Program-made: the position numbers and the translations under genes
Assembly (NCBI GenBank): GCA_033764095.1
Contig: JANRJF010000121.1
Span: forward strand, 1 to 38,786
Origin: JBDTMT01 sp033764095
GTDB taxonomy: Bacteria; Desulfobacterota; Binatia; HRBIN30; CADEER01
Direction of reading: 5' to 3'
Length of the DNA: 38,786 nucleotides
Shown here: one piece after another, positions 25,595 through 33,483 of the stretch
Numbering within the stretch: position 1 is the stretch's first letter
How the letters are laid out: every line of letters starts with the position of its first letter
Notes under the pieces: model-generated
Databases searched by the model: none
What the model was told of the DNA's origin: nothing
The model's input: the letters and a program-made list of their open reading frames with translations, nothing else

Positions 25595-25794
25595 GACAGC
25601 TGTCGGCTATCAGCTGTCAGCCCTCAGATCTGCTGTCAGCTATCCGCTGTCAGCCTTCAGCTTTGTGGAGCAGGCACCGTTTGAATCTGGTGCGCGGCCA
25701 GACGCGACCCCACCGCACCCTCCGAGCTGAAAGCTGATGGCTGATAGCTGATAGCTGCTCGGCTGAAACCTGACGGCTGACAGCTGACAGCTCG
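25595..25794. repeat. Long inverted repeat of CAGCTGTCAGC/GATAGCTGATGG words at a divergent junction
   Basis: About 70 bases on the left (25595-25664) and 73 on the right (25722-25794) consist of degenerate AGCTGTCAGC-type words, in opposite orientation on the two sides, with a spacer of about 57 bases. The pairing is imperfect, unlike 17481-17670. It lies between the M48 peptidase and ABC operon starts, so both promoters must be in or beside it. No gene is visible in the 276-base gap. Confidence 0.85.
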
Positions 25795-25827
25795 TCTTGT
25801 TTGAGCCGCGCCGCTCGGCATGGCTAG

Positions 25828-26793
25828 ATGCGCGCGATGATCTCGGCCGAGCGACTGACGAAGCGGTTCGGCGCCTTCACCGCCATCGAGGACATCTCGT
25901 TCGAGGTGGCGGCAGGCGAGATCGTCGGCTTCCTCGGACCCAACGGGGCGGGGAAAAGCACGACGCTGCGCATCGTCGCCGGCGTCTTCCCGCCGACCCA
26001 CGGCCACGTGCGGGTGGCCGGGCACGACGTGGTCGGCGAGCCGCTCGCGGCGCGCGCGGTGGTCGGGTACTTTCCCGAGCGCGTCTCGATCTACGTCGAC
26101 ATGACGGTCGAGCGCTACCTCACCTACGTCGGCGAGATGAAGGGCCTGGCGCGGCGCGCGGCGCGCCTCGCCGCCGGCGCGGCGATGGCGAGTTGCAGCC
26201 TCGAGCCGGTCGCCGGGCGGCTGATCGGCACGCTGTCGAAGGGATTCCGCCAGCGCGTCGGCATCGCCCAGGCGCTGGTCGGCGCGCCGCGCGTGCTGAT
26301 CCTCGACGAACCGACCGCCGGCCTCGACCCCGAGCAGGTCGCCGACATGCGCGCGCTGGTGCGCGACCTGCGCCAGGAGGAGCGCACGGTGATCCTCTCC
26401 AGCCACATCCTGCCGGAGATCGAGGCCACCTGTGACCGCGTCATCATCATCCACCGCGGCCGCGTCGTCGCGCTCGACACGCCGGCCAACCTGAACCGCC
26501 GCGTGCGCGGCCGCACGCAGACCGTCGTCGACGTGCGCGGCCCGCGCGCCGCGGTGCTGGCGGCGCTGCGCGCCGAGCCCGGCGTGCTGGCGGTGGACGC
26601 CGACGAGGGGCGCGACGACGAGGTCGTCGCGGTGGTGAGCAGCGAGCCGGATCGCGACCTGCGCGAAGCGCTCGCCGCCGCGGTGGCGCGCCACGGCTGG
26701 GGCCTGCGCGAGTTGCGGCCGCGCACGCTGACGCTGGAGGAGATCTTCCTCGCCCTCACCGCCGACGACGCCCCGGCCCGCGCCAGCGCATGA
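25828..26793 (+). CDS. GldA-like ABC transporter ATP-binding protein
   Basis: 321 residues. Walker A GPNGAGKST, signature LSKGFRQRVGIAQAL (the SKG(F/Y)RQRV form is typical of GldA-like proteins), Walker B VLILDEPTAGLDPEQ and the switch His in SSHILPEIE. The C-terminal 90 residues form an extra regulatory region typical of ABC-2 exporters. Together with the permease and auxiliary protein that follow it resembles the GldA/GldF/GldG set of gliding Bacteroidetes and similar sets in myxobacteria. The substrate is unknown. The ATG at 25828 and a second at 25837 are both possible; no ribosome site distinguishes them. Confidence 0.9.
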   Translation: MRAMISAERLTKRFGAFTAIEDISFEVAAGEIVGFLGPNGAGKSTTLRIVAGVFPPTHGHVRVAGHDVVGEPLAARAVVGYFPERVSIYVDMTVERYLTYVGEMKGLARRAARLAAGAAMASCSLEPVAGRLIGTLSKGFRQRVGIAQALVGAPRVLILDEPTAGLDPEQVADMRALVRDLRQEERTVILSSHILPEIEATCDRVIIIHRGRVVALDTPANLNRRVRGRTQTVVDVRGPRAAVLAALRAEPGVLAVDADEGRDDEVVAVVSSEPDRDLREALAAAVARHGWGLRELRPRTLTLEEIFLALTADDAPARASA

Positions 26794-27530
26794 AGTGGCT
26801 GGTCATCTGCCGGCGCGAGCTGTCGGCCACCTTCGGCTCGCTCGTCGCCTACATCCTGCTGGCGGTGTTCCTCGTCCTGAGCGGGTACTTCTTCTACAGC
26901 GACCTGATCTTCTTCATCCTGTTCGGCGGCTTCACCCTGTCCACCGGCCTCTGGCAGTTCGTGTTTCTCGACATGCGGCTGGTGGCGATGCTGATCCTGC
27001 CGTTGGTCACCATGCGGTTGTTCGCCGAGGAGAAGAAGCTCGGCACACTGGAGCTGCTGTGGACCTACCCGGTGCGCGACGGCGAGATCGTGCTCGGCAA
27101 GTTCCTCGCCGCCTGGCTGTTCTACGTCGTCATGCTGGCTGCCACCGCCGCCGGACCGCTGATGTTCTACCACTACCAGCCGTTCGACGTGCTGCCGGTG
27201 CTGGCCGGCTACCTCGGCATCCTGCTGCTCGGCTCGGCGTTCATCGCCTGCGGCCTGTTCGTCTCCTCGCTGACCGAGAACCAGGTGGTCAGCGCCATGG
27301 TCACCTACGGCATCCTGGTGCTGTTCTGGTTCCTCACCTGGAACGAGGAGGCGGCGACGCACGCGGTCATGCGCTGGCTGCTCGGCCTGTCGCTGTTCGA
27401 CCGCTTCTTCAACTTCACCCGCGGCGTCATCGACACCAAGGACGTCACCTTCTTCGCCCTCTTCGTCGCCTTCTTCCTCTTCCTCACCTGGCAGTCGCTG
27501 GCGACGCGCAGCTGGCGCGGGGTGCGTTGA
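26790..27530 (+). CDS. GldF-like ABC-2 transporter permease
   Basis: 246 residues with six membrane helices. The LEKKLGT-type motif EEKKLGTLELLWTYPVRDGEIVLGKFLAAWLFY after helix 2 is the standard ABC-2 permease coupling segment. The last helix ends FLTWQSLATRSWRGVR. It starts within the stop of the ATPase gene (ATGA overlap). It probably forms the membrane channel of the exporter with the auxiliary protein next door. Confidence 0.9.
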   Translation: MKWLVICRRELSATFGSLVAYILLAVFLVLSGYFFYSDLIFFILFGGFTLSTGLWQFVFLDMRLVAMLILPLVTMRLFAEEKKLGTLELLWTYPVRDGEIVLGKFLAAWLFYVVMLAATAAGPLMFYHYQPFDVLPVLAGYLGILLLGSAFIACGLFVSSLTENQVVSAMVTYGILVLFWFLTWNEEAATHAVMRWLLGLSLFDRFFNFTRGVIDTKDVTFFALFVAFFLFLTWQSLATRSWRGVR

Positions 27531-27531
27531 G

Positions 27532-28908
27532 ATGACCGCCTGGCGCGGCTGGCTCGGGCTCGGCGTGCAGGTGCTGCTCGCCGCGGCGCTGGTGTTCGTG
27601 CTGCAGATGATCGCCGAACGCCACAACCGGCGCATCGACCTGACGCCGACCAAAGCCTTCCAGCTCTCCGACAGCGCCGCCCAGGTGGCGGCGAGCTTCG
27701 AGCGCCCGGTGCGGGTGACGGTCTTCTACAACAGCCAGAGTGGCGACCTGCGGCGCGACATGGCCGACCTGCTCGAACAGTTCCGCGCCGCCGCGCCCGA
27801 CTTCAGCTTCCGCATGTTCGATCTCGACCGCTCGCCGGCGGCGGCGCAGAAATACGGCGTGTCCAGCTACAACAGCGGCGTCATGGAGGTCGGCGACGAC
27901 CGCGTGCCGCTGCGCGCCATCGACGAGGGCGAGATCACTGCCGCGCTGCTCAGCCTGTCGCGCGAGCACGAACGCACGGTGTGCTTCCTCACCGGCCATG
28001 CCGAGCGCAGCCCGGCCGACGACGACGAGCGCGGCGGCTACAGCGCCGTCGCCAAGGCGCTCAGCCGCGAGCGCTTCATGGTCGAGGCGCTGACCACGCT
28101 CGGCACCGAGGGAGTGCCGGCGCGCTGCACGGTGGTGGTGCTGGCCGGTCCGTCGAAGGACTTTCTGCCCGGCGAGGCCGACGCCCTGCTCGCCTACGTA
28201 CGCGGCGGCGGGCGCGCGCTGGTGCTGGTCGATCCCGACGCGCCGCCGAGCGTCATCGCCTTCCTGCGCCAGGTCGGGATCGACGCGCGCCAGGCACTGA
28301 TCGTCGACGAGCAGAACCGCTTCGTCGGCGCCGACAGCTTCATGCCGCAGGTACTGCGCTTCCGCAGCGAGACGTTCCACAACCGCCTCACCGCGCCGGC
28401 GGTGCTGTCGCTGGCGCGGCCGGTCGGCCCGCTGGAGGAGCGCCCGCCCGGCGTGCAGGTGACCTCGATCGCCGCCACCAGCCCGGACAGCTGGGCGATG
28501 GTCGGCGCCGCGCAGGCGCCGGAGGGCGAGGTGCGCTTCCGCCGGGAGGTCGATCAGCCGGGCCCGCTGTCGATCGGCGTGCTGGCGACATTGGAACCGC
28601 CGGCGCCGGATGCCGCGCCGGGCCAGGTGATGGTGTTCGGCGACTCCGACTTCGCCACCAACTTCTACCTCGACCTGCTCGGCAACCGCGATCTCATCCT
28701 CAGCGCCATCGCCGTGCTCGCCGAGGATCCGACGCTGGTGGCGGTGCGGCGCAAGAGCCAGCCCGGCGGCACGCTCTCCGGCATCACGCTCACCGAGGCG
28801 CAGAGCCGCGTCGTGTTCTGGGCGGCGGTGCTGGCGATGCCGGCCCTCTGCCTGCTGGTCGGCGGCGCGGTCGGCTGGCGCCGCCTGCGCCAGCGCGGCG
28901 GACGCTAG
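27532..28908 (+). CDS. GldG-like ABC transporter auxiliary protein
   Basis: 458 residues. Membrane helix near 10-28, then a large periplasmic part: LTPTKAFQLSDSAAQVAASFERPVRVTVFYN, LEQFRAAAPDFSFRMFDLDRSPAAAQKYGVSS, and VCFLTGHAERSPADDDERGGYSAVAKAL, the typical FLTGHGE motif of the ABC_transp_aux family. A second membrane helix lies near 430-450. Residues RALVLVDPDAPPSVIAFLRQVGI resemble the glutamine-amidotransferase-like fold of GldG. It starts one base after the permease stop. Substrate unknown. Confidence 0.9.
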   Translation: MTAWRGWLGLGVQVLLAAALVFVLQMIAERHNRRIDLTPTKAFQLSDSAAQVAASFERPVRVTVFYNSQSGDLRRDMADLLEQFRAAAPDFSFRMFDLDRSPAAAQKYGVSSYNSGVMEVGDDRVPLRAIDEGEITAALLSLSREHERTVCFLTGHAERSPADDDERGGYSAVAKALSRERFMVEALTTLGTEGVPARCTVVVLAGPSKDFLPGEADALLAYVRGGGRALVLVDPDAPPSVIAFLRQVGIDARQALIVDEQNRFVGADSFMPQVLRFRSETFHNRLTAPAVLSLARPVGPLEERPPGVQVTSIAATSPDSWAMVGAAQAPEGEVRFRREVDQPGPLSIGVLATLEPPAPDAAPGQVMVFGDSDFATNFYLDLLGNRDLILSAIAVLAEDPTLVAVRRKSQPGGTLSGITLTEAQSRVVFWAAVLAMPALCLLVGGAVGWRRLRQRGGR

Positions 28909-28910
28909 CG

Positions 28911-29459
28911 ATGCGCTGGCGCGGCACGCTGGCGCTGCTGATAGCGCTCGTCGTGGCGGCGCTCTGGCTCTATCGCGATGTCACCGGTGGGCGCTCCGAC
29001 GTCTCCTGGCGGGCGATCTTCGCCGAACCGGAGCCGCCGCCGCCGGGCGCAGAGTACAAGCGCCTGCTCGAGTTCGACCCGGCGCAGGTCACGGCCGTGA
29101 CGCTGCACCACGGCGAACGGACACTGCACACCGAGCGCACGGCGGATGGCTGGAGCGGCACGGCTAATGGCGCCGCGATCGACGAGTTCCTGCGTGCACT
29201 GACGCAGCTGGCCCTGATCATGCCCATCGAGGTCGACCCCGCCCGCCTCGCCGACCACGGCCTGGCGCCAGCGCAGGCGACCGTCGAGCTGACGCGGCGC
29301 GACGGCGCGCCGATCGTGCTGCTGGTCGGTGGACGCAATCCGCCGGCCACCGCCGTCTACGCCCAGGTCGGCGTCGGCGGCCCGGTGGCGCTCACCGGCG
29401 CGCTGCTCAGCTGGGACCTCGACAAGGCTGAGCGCGCCCTGGCCGCCCCACCCGGCTGA
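28911..29459 (+). CDS. DUF4340 membrane-anchored protein
   Basis: 182 residues. N-terminal membrane helix (about 5-23), then a DUF4340-like fold: LLEFDPAQVTAVTLHHGERTLHTERTADGWSG, IDEFLRALTQLALIMPI, LADHGLAPAQATVELTRRDGAPIVLLVGGRNPPATAVYAQV. DUF4340 proteins recur next to GldG-like ABC sets and are presumed accessory. It follows the auxiliary gene after two bases. Usual members are longer with repeated units; this one has a single unit. Confidence 0.85.
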   Translation: MRWRGTLALLIALVVAALWLYRDVTGGRSDVSWRAIFAEPEPPPPGAEYKRLLEFDPAQVTAVTLHHGERTLHTERTADGWSGTANGAAIDEFLRALTQLALIMPIEVDPARLADHGLAPAQATVELTRRDGAPIVLLVGGRNPPATAVYAQVGVGGPVALTGALLSWDLDKAERALAAPPG

Positions 29460-29460
29460 G

Positions 29461-29480
29461 CCCGGCGCGCCGCCGCCGGG
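29461..29480 (+). terminator. Short GC hairpin after the ABC operon
   Basis: CCCGGCG, 6-base loop, CGCCGGG directly after the DUF4340 stop and before the arsR leader. No T-run, so its role as a terminator is uncertain. Confidence 0.35.
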
Positions 29481-29514
29481 TGGCTTGCCACCGCCGCCCC
29501 AACATATTAGGAGA

Positions 29515-29528
29515 TTCGCATATGCGAA
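29515..29528. promoter_or_regulatory. 14-bp perfect palindrome over the ArsR start codon
   Basis: TTCGCATATGCGAA, centred on the start codon of the ArsR-family gene (ATG 29522-29524). It sits just after the AGGAG ribosome site (29509-29513). ArsR/SmtB repressors bind palindromes near their own promoters, so autoregulation is plausible. The same palindrome could also hide the start codon in an mRNA hairpin. Confidence 0.55.
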
Positions 29529-29857
29529 GGATTGGCGGGTTGCAGCTGTTCAAGGCCGACTTCTTTCGCGCCCTCGGCAACCCGCTGCGCATCCGTATTC
29601 TGGAGGAGCTCGGCGGCACCGAGCGCGGCGTCACCGAGCTTGCCCGCGCGCTGGAGCTGCCCCAGCCGGTGGTGTCGCAGCACCTCGCCATCCTGCGCGG
29701 CCATCACCTCGTGGCGGCGGAGAAGCGCGGTGCCGCGGTGATCTACTCGGTGCGGGATCCACTGCTGCTCGACATCCTGGCGGCGGCGCGGCGCATCTTC
29801 GAGAACCGCCACGCCGACACCTCGACCATGCTGCGTCGCGGCGGGCGCCGCGCGTGA
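29522..29857 (+). CDS. ArsR-family transcriptional regulator
   Basis: 111 residues. Winged HTH: LFKADFFRALGNPLRIRILEELG, ERGVTELARALELPQPVVSQHLAIL (recognition helix PVVSQHL), then the wing GHHLVAAEKRGAAVIYSVRDP. The ELCVCD-type metal site of ArsR/SmtB is missing and the only cysteine-free stretch is ELARALEL, so a metal sensor of the classic alpha-3 type is unlikely. Its stop overlaps the GTG of the SulP transporter (GTGA), so the two are made together and the regulator probably responds to something related to the transported anion. Confidence 0.9.
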   Translation: MRRIGGLQLFKADFFRALGNPLRIRILEELGGTERGVTELARALELPQPVVSQHLAILRGHHLVAAEKRGAAVIYSVRDPLLLDILAAARRIFENRHADTSTMLRRGGRRA

Positions 29858-31602
29858 GCCGGCCATCGTCGCGCTGGCCGGCAGGCTGGGTGCCGTGGCT
29901 GCCGAAGTCGGTCCTCTGCCTACCCGAGTACTCGGCGGCGACGCTGGCGAGTGACGCGCTCGCCGGCGTCACCGTCGGCCTGGTCGCGCTGCCGCTGGCG
30001 ATGGCCTTCGCCATCACCTCCGGCCTGTCGCCACAGGCCGGCATCTATTGCGCCATCGTCACCGGCTTCACCATCTCGCTGCTCGGCGGCTCGCGCTGCC
30101 AGGTGGGCGGCCCGACCGGCGCGTTCGTCGTCGTGGTCGCCGGCATCGTCGCGCGCTACGGCGTCGATGGCCTGTTCATGTGCACCATGATGGCCGGCGT
30201 CATCCTGATCGGTTTCGGTCTCGGCGGCCTCGGCGCGACGGTGCGCTTCATTCCGCGCCCGGTGGTGGTCGGCTTCACCAATGGCATCGCGGTGCTGATC
30301 GCCAGCACGCAGGTGAAGGACTTCCTCGGCCTGCGCATCGGCGAGGTGCCGAGCGATTTCATCGGCCGCGTCCACGCACTGACGGCGCACCTGTCGTCCT
30401 GGTCGCCGGTGAGCACCGCGCTCGGCGTCGCGGCGCTGGCGGTGATCGTCGCGCTGCAGCGACGCCGCACCCGCCTGCCGGGCACCATCGTCGCGCTGCT
30501 GCTCGGCACGCTGGTCGCGACCTGGCTCGACCTGCCGGTGGAGACCATCGGCACGCGTTTCGGCGGCATTCCGATGGGGCTGCCCAGCCTGCACGTGCCG
30601 CAGTTCCGCCCCGACCTGTTCGTGCTGCTGATCCCGTCGGCGCTCACCGTCGCGCTGCTCGGCGCCATCGAGTCGCTGCTCTCCGCGGTGGTCTCCGACC
30701 GGATGAGCGGCGACCGCCACAACCCCAACGTCGAGTTGATCGCACAGGGGGTCGCCAACGTCCTCTCGCCGATGGTCGGCGGGCTGCCCGCCACCGGCGC
30801 GATCGCGCGCACCGCCACCAACGTGCGCTCCGGCGCGCGCACGCCGGTGGCCGGCATGATCCACGCGCTGACGCTGGTCGCGGTGCTGCTCGCCGCGGCG
30901 CCGCTGGCGCAGTTCATTCCGCTCACCGTGCTGGCGGCGATCCTGTTCGTCGTCGCCTGGAACATGGGTGAGTGGCACGAGATTCCCGAGTTGTTCCAGC
31001 TCACCAAGACCGACGTCAGCGTGTGGTTCGCCACGTTTGCGCTCACCGTCTTCGCCGACCTCACCTTGGCGGTCGAGGTCGGCATGGTGCTGGCAGCGCT
31101 GCTCTACATCCGCCGCGTCGCCGATACGACCACCGTCGAACGCGTCACCAGCGAGTACGTCGAGGCGGGCCGGCCGCACGTGCTGCAGGACAAGGCCATC
31201 CCGCCGTACGTGGCGATCGTCCGCATCCACGGCCCGTTCCTGTTCGGCGCCACCGACAAGTTGCAGCCGCTGCTCGACGCGATCGACACGCTCCCGCCGA
31301 TCGTCATCCTGCGGCTGCGCAACATGACGGCGCTCGACGGCACCGGCCTGCTGGCCATCGAGGAGCTCAGCCAGCGGGTGCGCGCCTCGGGTCGGCACTT
31401 GCTGGTGTGCGGCGCGCGCCGCCAGCCCGCCGAGCTGCTCGCCAAGGCCGGACTGCACCGCCTCGGCGGCGCCGAGAACGTGTTGCCCGACGTGCGCAGC
31501 GCGCTGGCGCGCGCCGTCGCCCTGCACGAGGCCGCGGCGCGCCACAGGTCGACCGCAGCGGCTGGCGCGGCCGGCGACGCCGCTAGCGAAGCGGGCCGGT
31601 GA
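29854..31602 (+). CDS. SulP-family anion transporter with STAS domain
   Basis: 582 residues. About 10-14 membrane segments, beginning with DALAGVTVGLVALPLAMAFAITSGLSPQAGIY, the SulP signature region, and GGSRCQVGGPTGAFVVVV. A cytoplasmic STAS domain follows at about 440-560 (YVAIVRIHGPFLFGATDKLQPLL ... VILRLRNMTALDGTGLLAIEEL). The family moves sulfate, bicarbonate, C4-dicarboxylates or other anions, and residues do not settle which. The C-terminal 25 residues are Ala-rich and overlap the convergent VOC gene by 20 bases. The GTG start is coupled to the ArsR gene. Confidence 0.93.
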   Translation: MSRPSSRWPAGWVPWLPKSVLCLPEYSAATLASDALAGVTVGLVALPLAMAFAITSGLSPQAGIYCAIVTGFTISLLGGSRCQVGGPTGAFVVVVAGIVARYGVDGLFMCTMMAGVILIGFGLGGLGATVRFIPRPVVVGFTNGIAVLIASTQVKDFLGLRIGEVPSDFIGRVHALTAHLSSWSPVSTALGVAALAVIVALQRRRTRLPGTIVALLLGTLVATWLDLPVETIGTRFGGIPMGLPSLHVPQFRPDLFVLLIPSALTVALLGAIESLLSAVVSDRMSGDRHNPNVELIAQGVANVLSPMVGGLPATGAIARTATNVRSGARTPVAGMIHALTLVAVLLAAAPLAQFIPLTVLAAILFVVAWNMGEWHEIPELFQLTKTDVSVWFATFALTVFADLTLAVEVGMVLAALLYIRRVADTTTVERVTSEYVEAGRPHVLQDKAIPPYVAIVRIHGPFLFGATDKLQPLLDAIDTLPPIVILRLRNMTALDGTGLLAIEELSQRVRASGRHLLVCGARRQPAELLAKAGLHRLGGAENVLPDVRSALARAVALHEAAARHRSTAAAGAAGDAASEAGR

Positions 31603-31933
31603 GCTCGACGGTGTAACCGTCCGGATCGCGCACCCAGAGCTGGTTGCCGCCCGAGTCGAGCACTTCCAGGCCGGCGGCGGCGAGCTCGCGGCGCGCCGCG
31701 TCGAGATCGTCGACCTCGACCGCGAAGTGCGGCCCGGTTGGATTGAGTCCGGGCCCCGGCGCCGGCGCCTCGATCAGATGCAGCTGGCCGGCACCGAGCC
31801 CGTACCAGCGTCCCGCGAACGGGAAGTTCGGCCGCTCGAGCGCGGACATGCCGAGGATGCGCTCGTAGAAGGCGCGCGAGCGCTCCAGGTCGTCGACCCG
31901 GATCGAGGTGTGATGGAGCTGGACCGGCTTCAT
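31583..31933 (-). CDS. VOC (glyoxalase/dioxygenase) family protein
   Basis: 116 residues. One VOC module pair: LHHTSIRVDDLERSRAFYERILGMS with the first metal His, GLGAGQLHLIEAP, GPHFAVEVDDLDAARREL with the second His, and WVRDPDGYTVELTGP with the metal Glu. It binds a divalent metal and could be a glyoxalase I-like lyase, an antibiotic-binding protein or a small-molecule isomerase. GGAGG lies eight bases before the ATG. It converges with sulP and overlaps it. Confidence 0.9.
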   Translation of the reverse strand: MKPVQLHHTSIRVDDLERSRAFYERILGMSALERPNFPFAGRWYGLGAGQLHLIEAPAPGPGLNPTGPHFAVEVDDLDAARRELAAAGLEVLDSGGNQLWVRDPDGYTVELTGPLR

Positions 31934-31958
31934 GCTGAATCCTCCTTCAGCGAATACG

Positions 31959-32333
31959 CTACATGAGGCGGATCAATGCGATGCCGAGGGCAGTCGCGAG
32001 CACGCACAGGACGAAGCTGGTGGCGACATATCCGGCGGCTAATCCGAGCTGCCCCTGCTCCAGCAGCGCCCAGGTTTCGAAGCTGAAGCTCGACATGGTG
32101 GTGAAGCCACCGCAGAAGCCGGCGACCAGCGCCCAGCGCAGATCGAGGCTCAACCACTGGCGTTCGACCGCGGCGGCCATCAGCACACCGATCAACAGGC
32201 TGCCGGAGACGTTCACCAGCAGCGTCCCCCATGGAAATCCACCGCCGCTCCACGGCAGCAACAGGCCGGAGACCGTGTAGCGCGCCACCGAGCCGACGAA
32301 GCCGCCGCAACCGATCAGGACGATGCGCACCAT
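31959..32333 (-). CDS. fluC: Fluoride ion channel FluC/CrcB
   Basis: 124 residues, four membrane helices, standard for a homodimeric Fluc channel. Conserved segments are GGFVGSVARY, PWGTLLVNVSGSLLIG (contains the pore-lining Asn) and GFCGGFTTMSSFSFE, with the central Na+-binding and phenylalanine-box residues. It lets fluoride leave the cytoplasm. I looked for a fluoride riboswitch in the 121 bases up to the LysR start and did not find the conserved core. It is divergent from the LysR gene. Confidence 0.95.
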   Translation of the reverse strand: MVRIVLIGCGGFVGSVARYTVSGLLLPWSGGGFPWGTLLVNVSGSLLIGVLMAAAVERQWLSLDLRWALVAGFCGGFTTMSSFSFETWALLEQGQLGLAAGYVATSFVLCVLATALGIALIRLM

Positions 32334-32415
32334 CGGCGCCGACTCTTGTCACGCGACGCCCGGTGCCGCCAGCGCGGCGGCGACCATAATCAGCGCTTCT
32401 CCGGGCTCGTGTTGC

Positions 32416-32443
32416 TTGACTCAGAATGTCGCACGCCTAGGAT
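32416..32443 (+). promoter_or_regulatory. Sigma-70-type promoter of the LysR gene, very close to its start codon
   Basis: TTGACT (32416-32421), 16 bases, TAGGAT (32438-32443). Transcription would begin about 7 bases after the -10 box, leaving only a handful of bases before the ATG at 32455. No ribosome site is visible, so the mRNA may be leaderless. Confidence 0.55.
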
Positions 32444-32454
32444 TAGTCATCGTT

Positions 32455-33342
32455 ATGCATATCGAGACGCTCAAGGTGTTCTGCGACGTGGTGGAGACGG
32501 GCAGCTTTTCCGTCGCCGCCTCGCAGAACTTCATCACGCAGTCGGCGGTGAGCCAGCAGTTGCGCGCCCTGGAAGCGAAGTACCGGTGCAAGCTGCTGGA
32601 GCGCAGCCGCGGCGGCGCCAAGCCGACGCCGCAGGGCGCCATCCTCTATCGCACCAGCCGCGAGATCATCGACCGCTTCCAGGACGTCGAAGCCGAGTTG
32701 CAGCACAGCTGCGCGGTGGTCGGCGGCCATCTGCGGCTGGCGATCGTGTACAGCGTCGGCCTGCACGAGCTGCCGCCGTACATGAAGGAATACCTGCGCA
32801 ACTACCCGGAGGTGAACGTCCACGTCGAGTACTCGCGGCCGAACAAGATCTACGAGAACGTCATCGCGCAGCAGATCGACCTCGGCATCGTCGCCTATCC
32901 GCAGAAGCATCCACAGATCATCGTCACACCGCTGCGCGAGGATCACCTGGTGCTGGTCTGCACCCCCGACCACCCGCTCGCCAACGCCAAGAAGATCCCG
33001 GTGGCGCGCCTGGAGGGCGAAACGATGATCGGCTACGAGCGCGACATCGCCACCCGCAAGGCGACCGACCAGATGCTGCGCAACCACCACGTCACCGTCC
33101 ACTACGCCGCCGAATACGACAACATCGAGACCATCAAGCGCGCCGTCGAGATCGGCCAGGGCATCGGCATCGTGCCGCTGCCCGCCGTCAAGCACGAGGT
33201 CGACCAGGGCGTGCTCAAGGTCGTGCGCCTCAACGACGAAACGCTGCTGCGCCCGCTCGGCATCATCCACAAACGCGGCCGCCACCTCTCCCCGGCGGCG
33301 GAGAAGTTCATCGAGATCCTCAAGCGCGAAGACCTGGAGTGA
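32455..33342 (+). CDS. LysR-family transcriptional regulator
   Basis: 295 residues. N-terminal HTH: MHIETLKVFCDVVETGSFSVAASQNFITQSAVSQQLRALE, then KLLERSRGGAKPTPQGAILYRTSREII. The periplasmic-binding-like effector domain runs from about residue 88 (GGHLRLAIVYSVGLHELPPYMKEYLRNYP). The target is not evident: divergent fluC is the only adjacent candidate under the usual LysR rule, but fluC control by LysR is not a known theme. The sequence style (IVYSVGLHELPPYMKEYL) resembles CysB/CbbR-like sulfur or selenium-associated members, though weakly. Confidence 0.92.
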   Translation: MHIETLKVFCDVVETGSFSVAASQNFITQSAVSQQLRALEAKYRCKLLERSRGGAKPTPQGAILYRTSREIIDRFQDVEAELQHSCAVVGGHLRLAIVYSVGLHELPPYMKEYLRNYPEVNVHVEYSRPNKIYENVIAQQIDLGIVAYPQKHPQIIVTPLREDHLVLVCTPDHPLANAKKIPVARLEGETMIGYERDIATRKATDQMLRNHHVTVHYAAEYDNIETIKRAVEIGQGIGIVPLPAVKHEVDQGVLKVVRLNDETLLRPLGIIHKRGRHLSPAAEKFIEILKREDLE

Positions 33343-33360
33343 GGATCAGTTGGAGAACTG

Positions 33361-33483
33361 CGGAACCACGGATGAACACAGATAAACACAGATAACACTT
33401 CGGAGGTCTCGCCAATCAAGCCGCAACGCGGCCTCTCAGGCGTGTCCTTTATCTGTGTTCATCTGTGTTCATCCGTGGTTCCG
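33361..33483. repeat. Long inverted repeat of ACGGATGAACACAGATAA words at a convergent junction, containing a stop codon
   Basis: 36-base arms (33361-33396 and 33448-33483) match at 34 positions with a 51-base spacer. The words are tandem GATGAACACA units. The right arm encodes the last residues (TTDEHR) and TGA of the mutY gene; the left arm starts 18 bases after the LysR stop. Confidence 0.9.

Noticed and set aside
32334..32454. Fluoride riboswitch upstream of fluC
   Set aside because: A GCTGATTATGG stretch resembles part of it, but the GGNGATGG start and pseudoknot order are missing.
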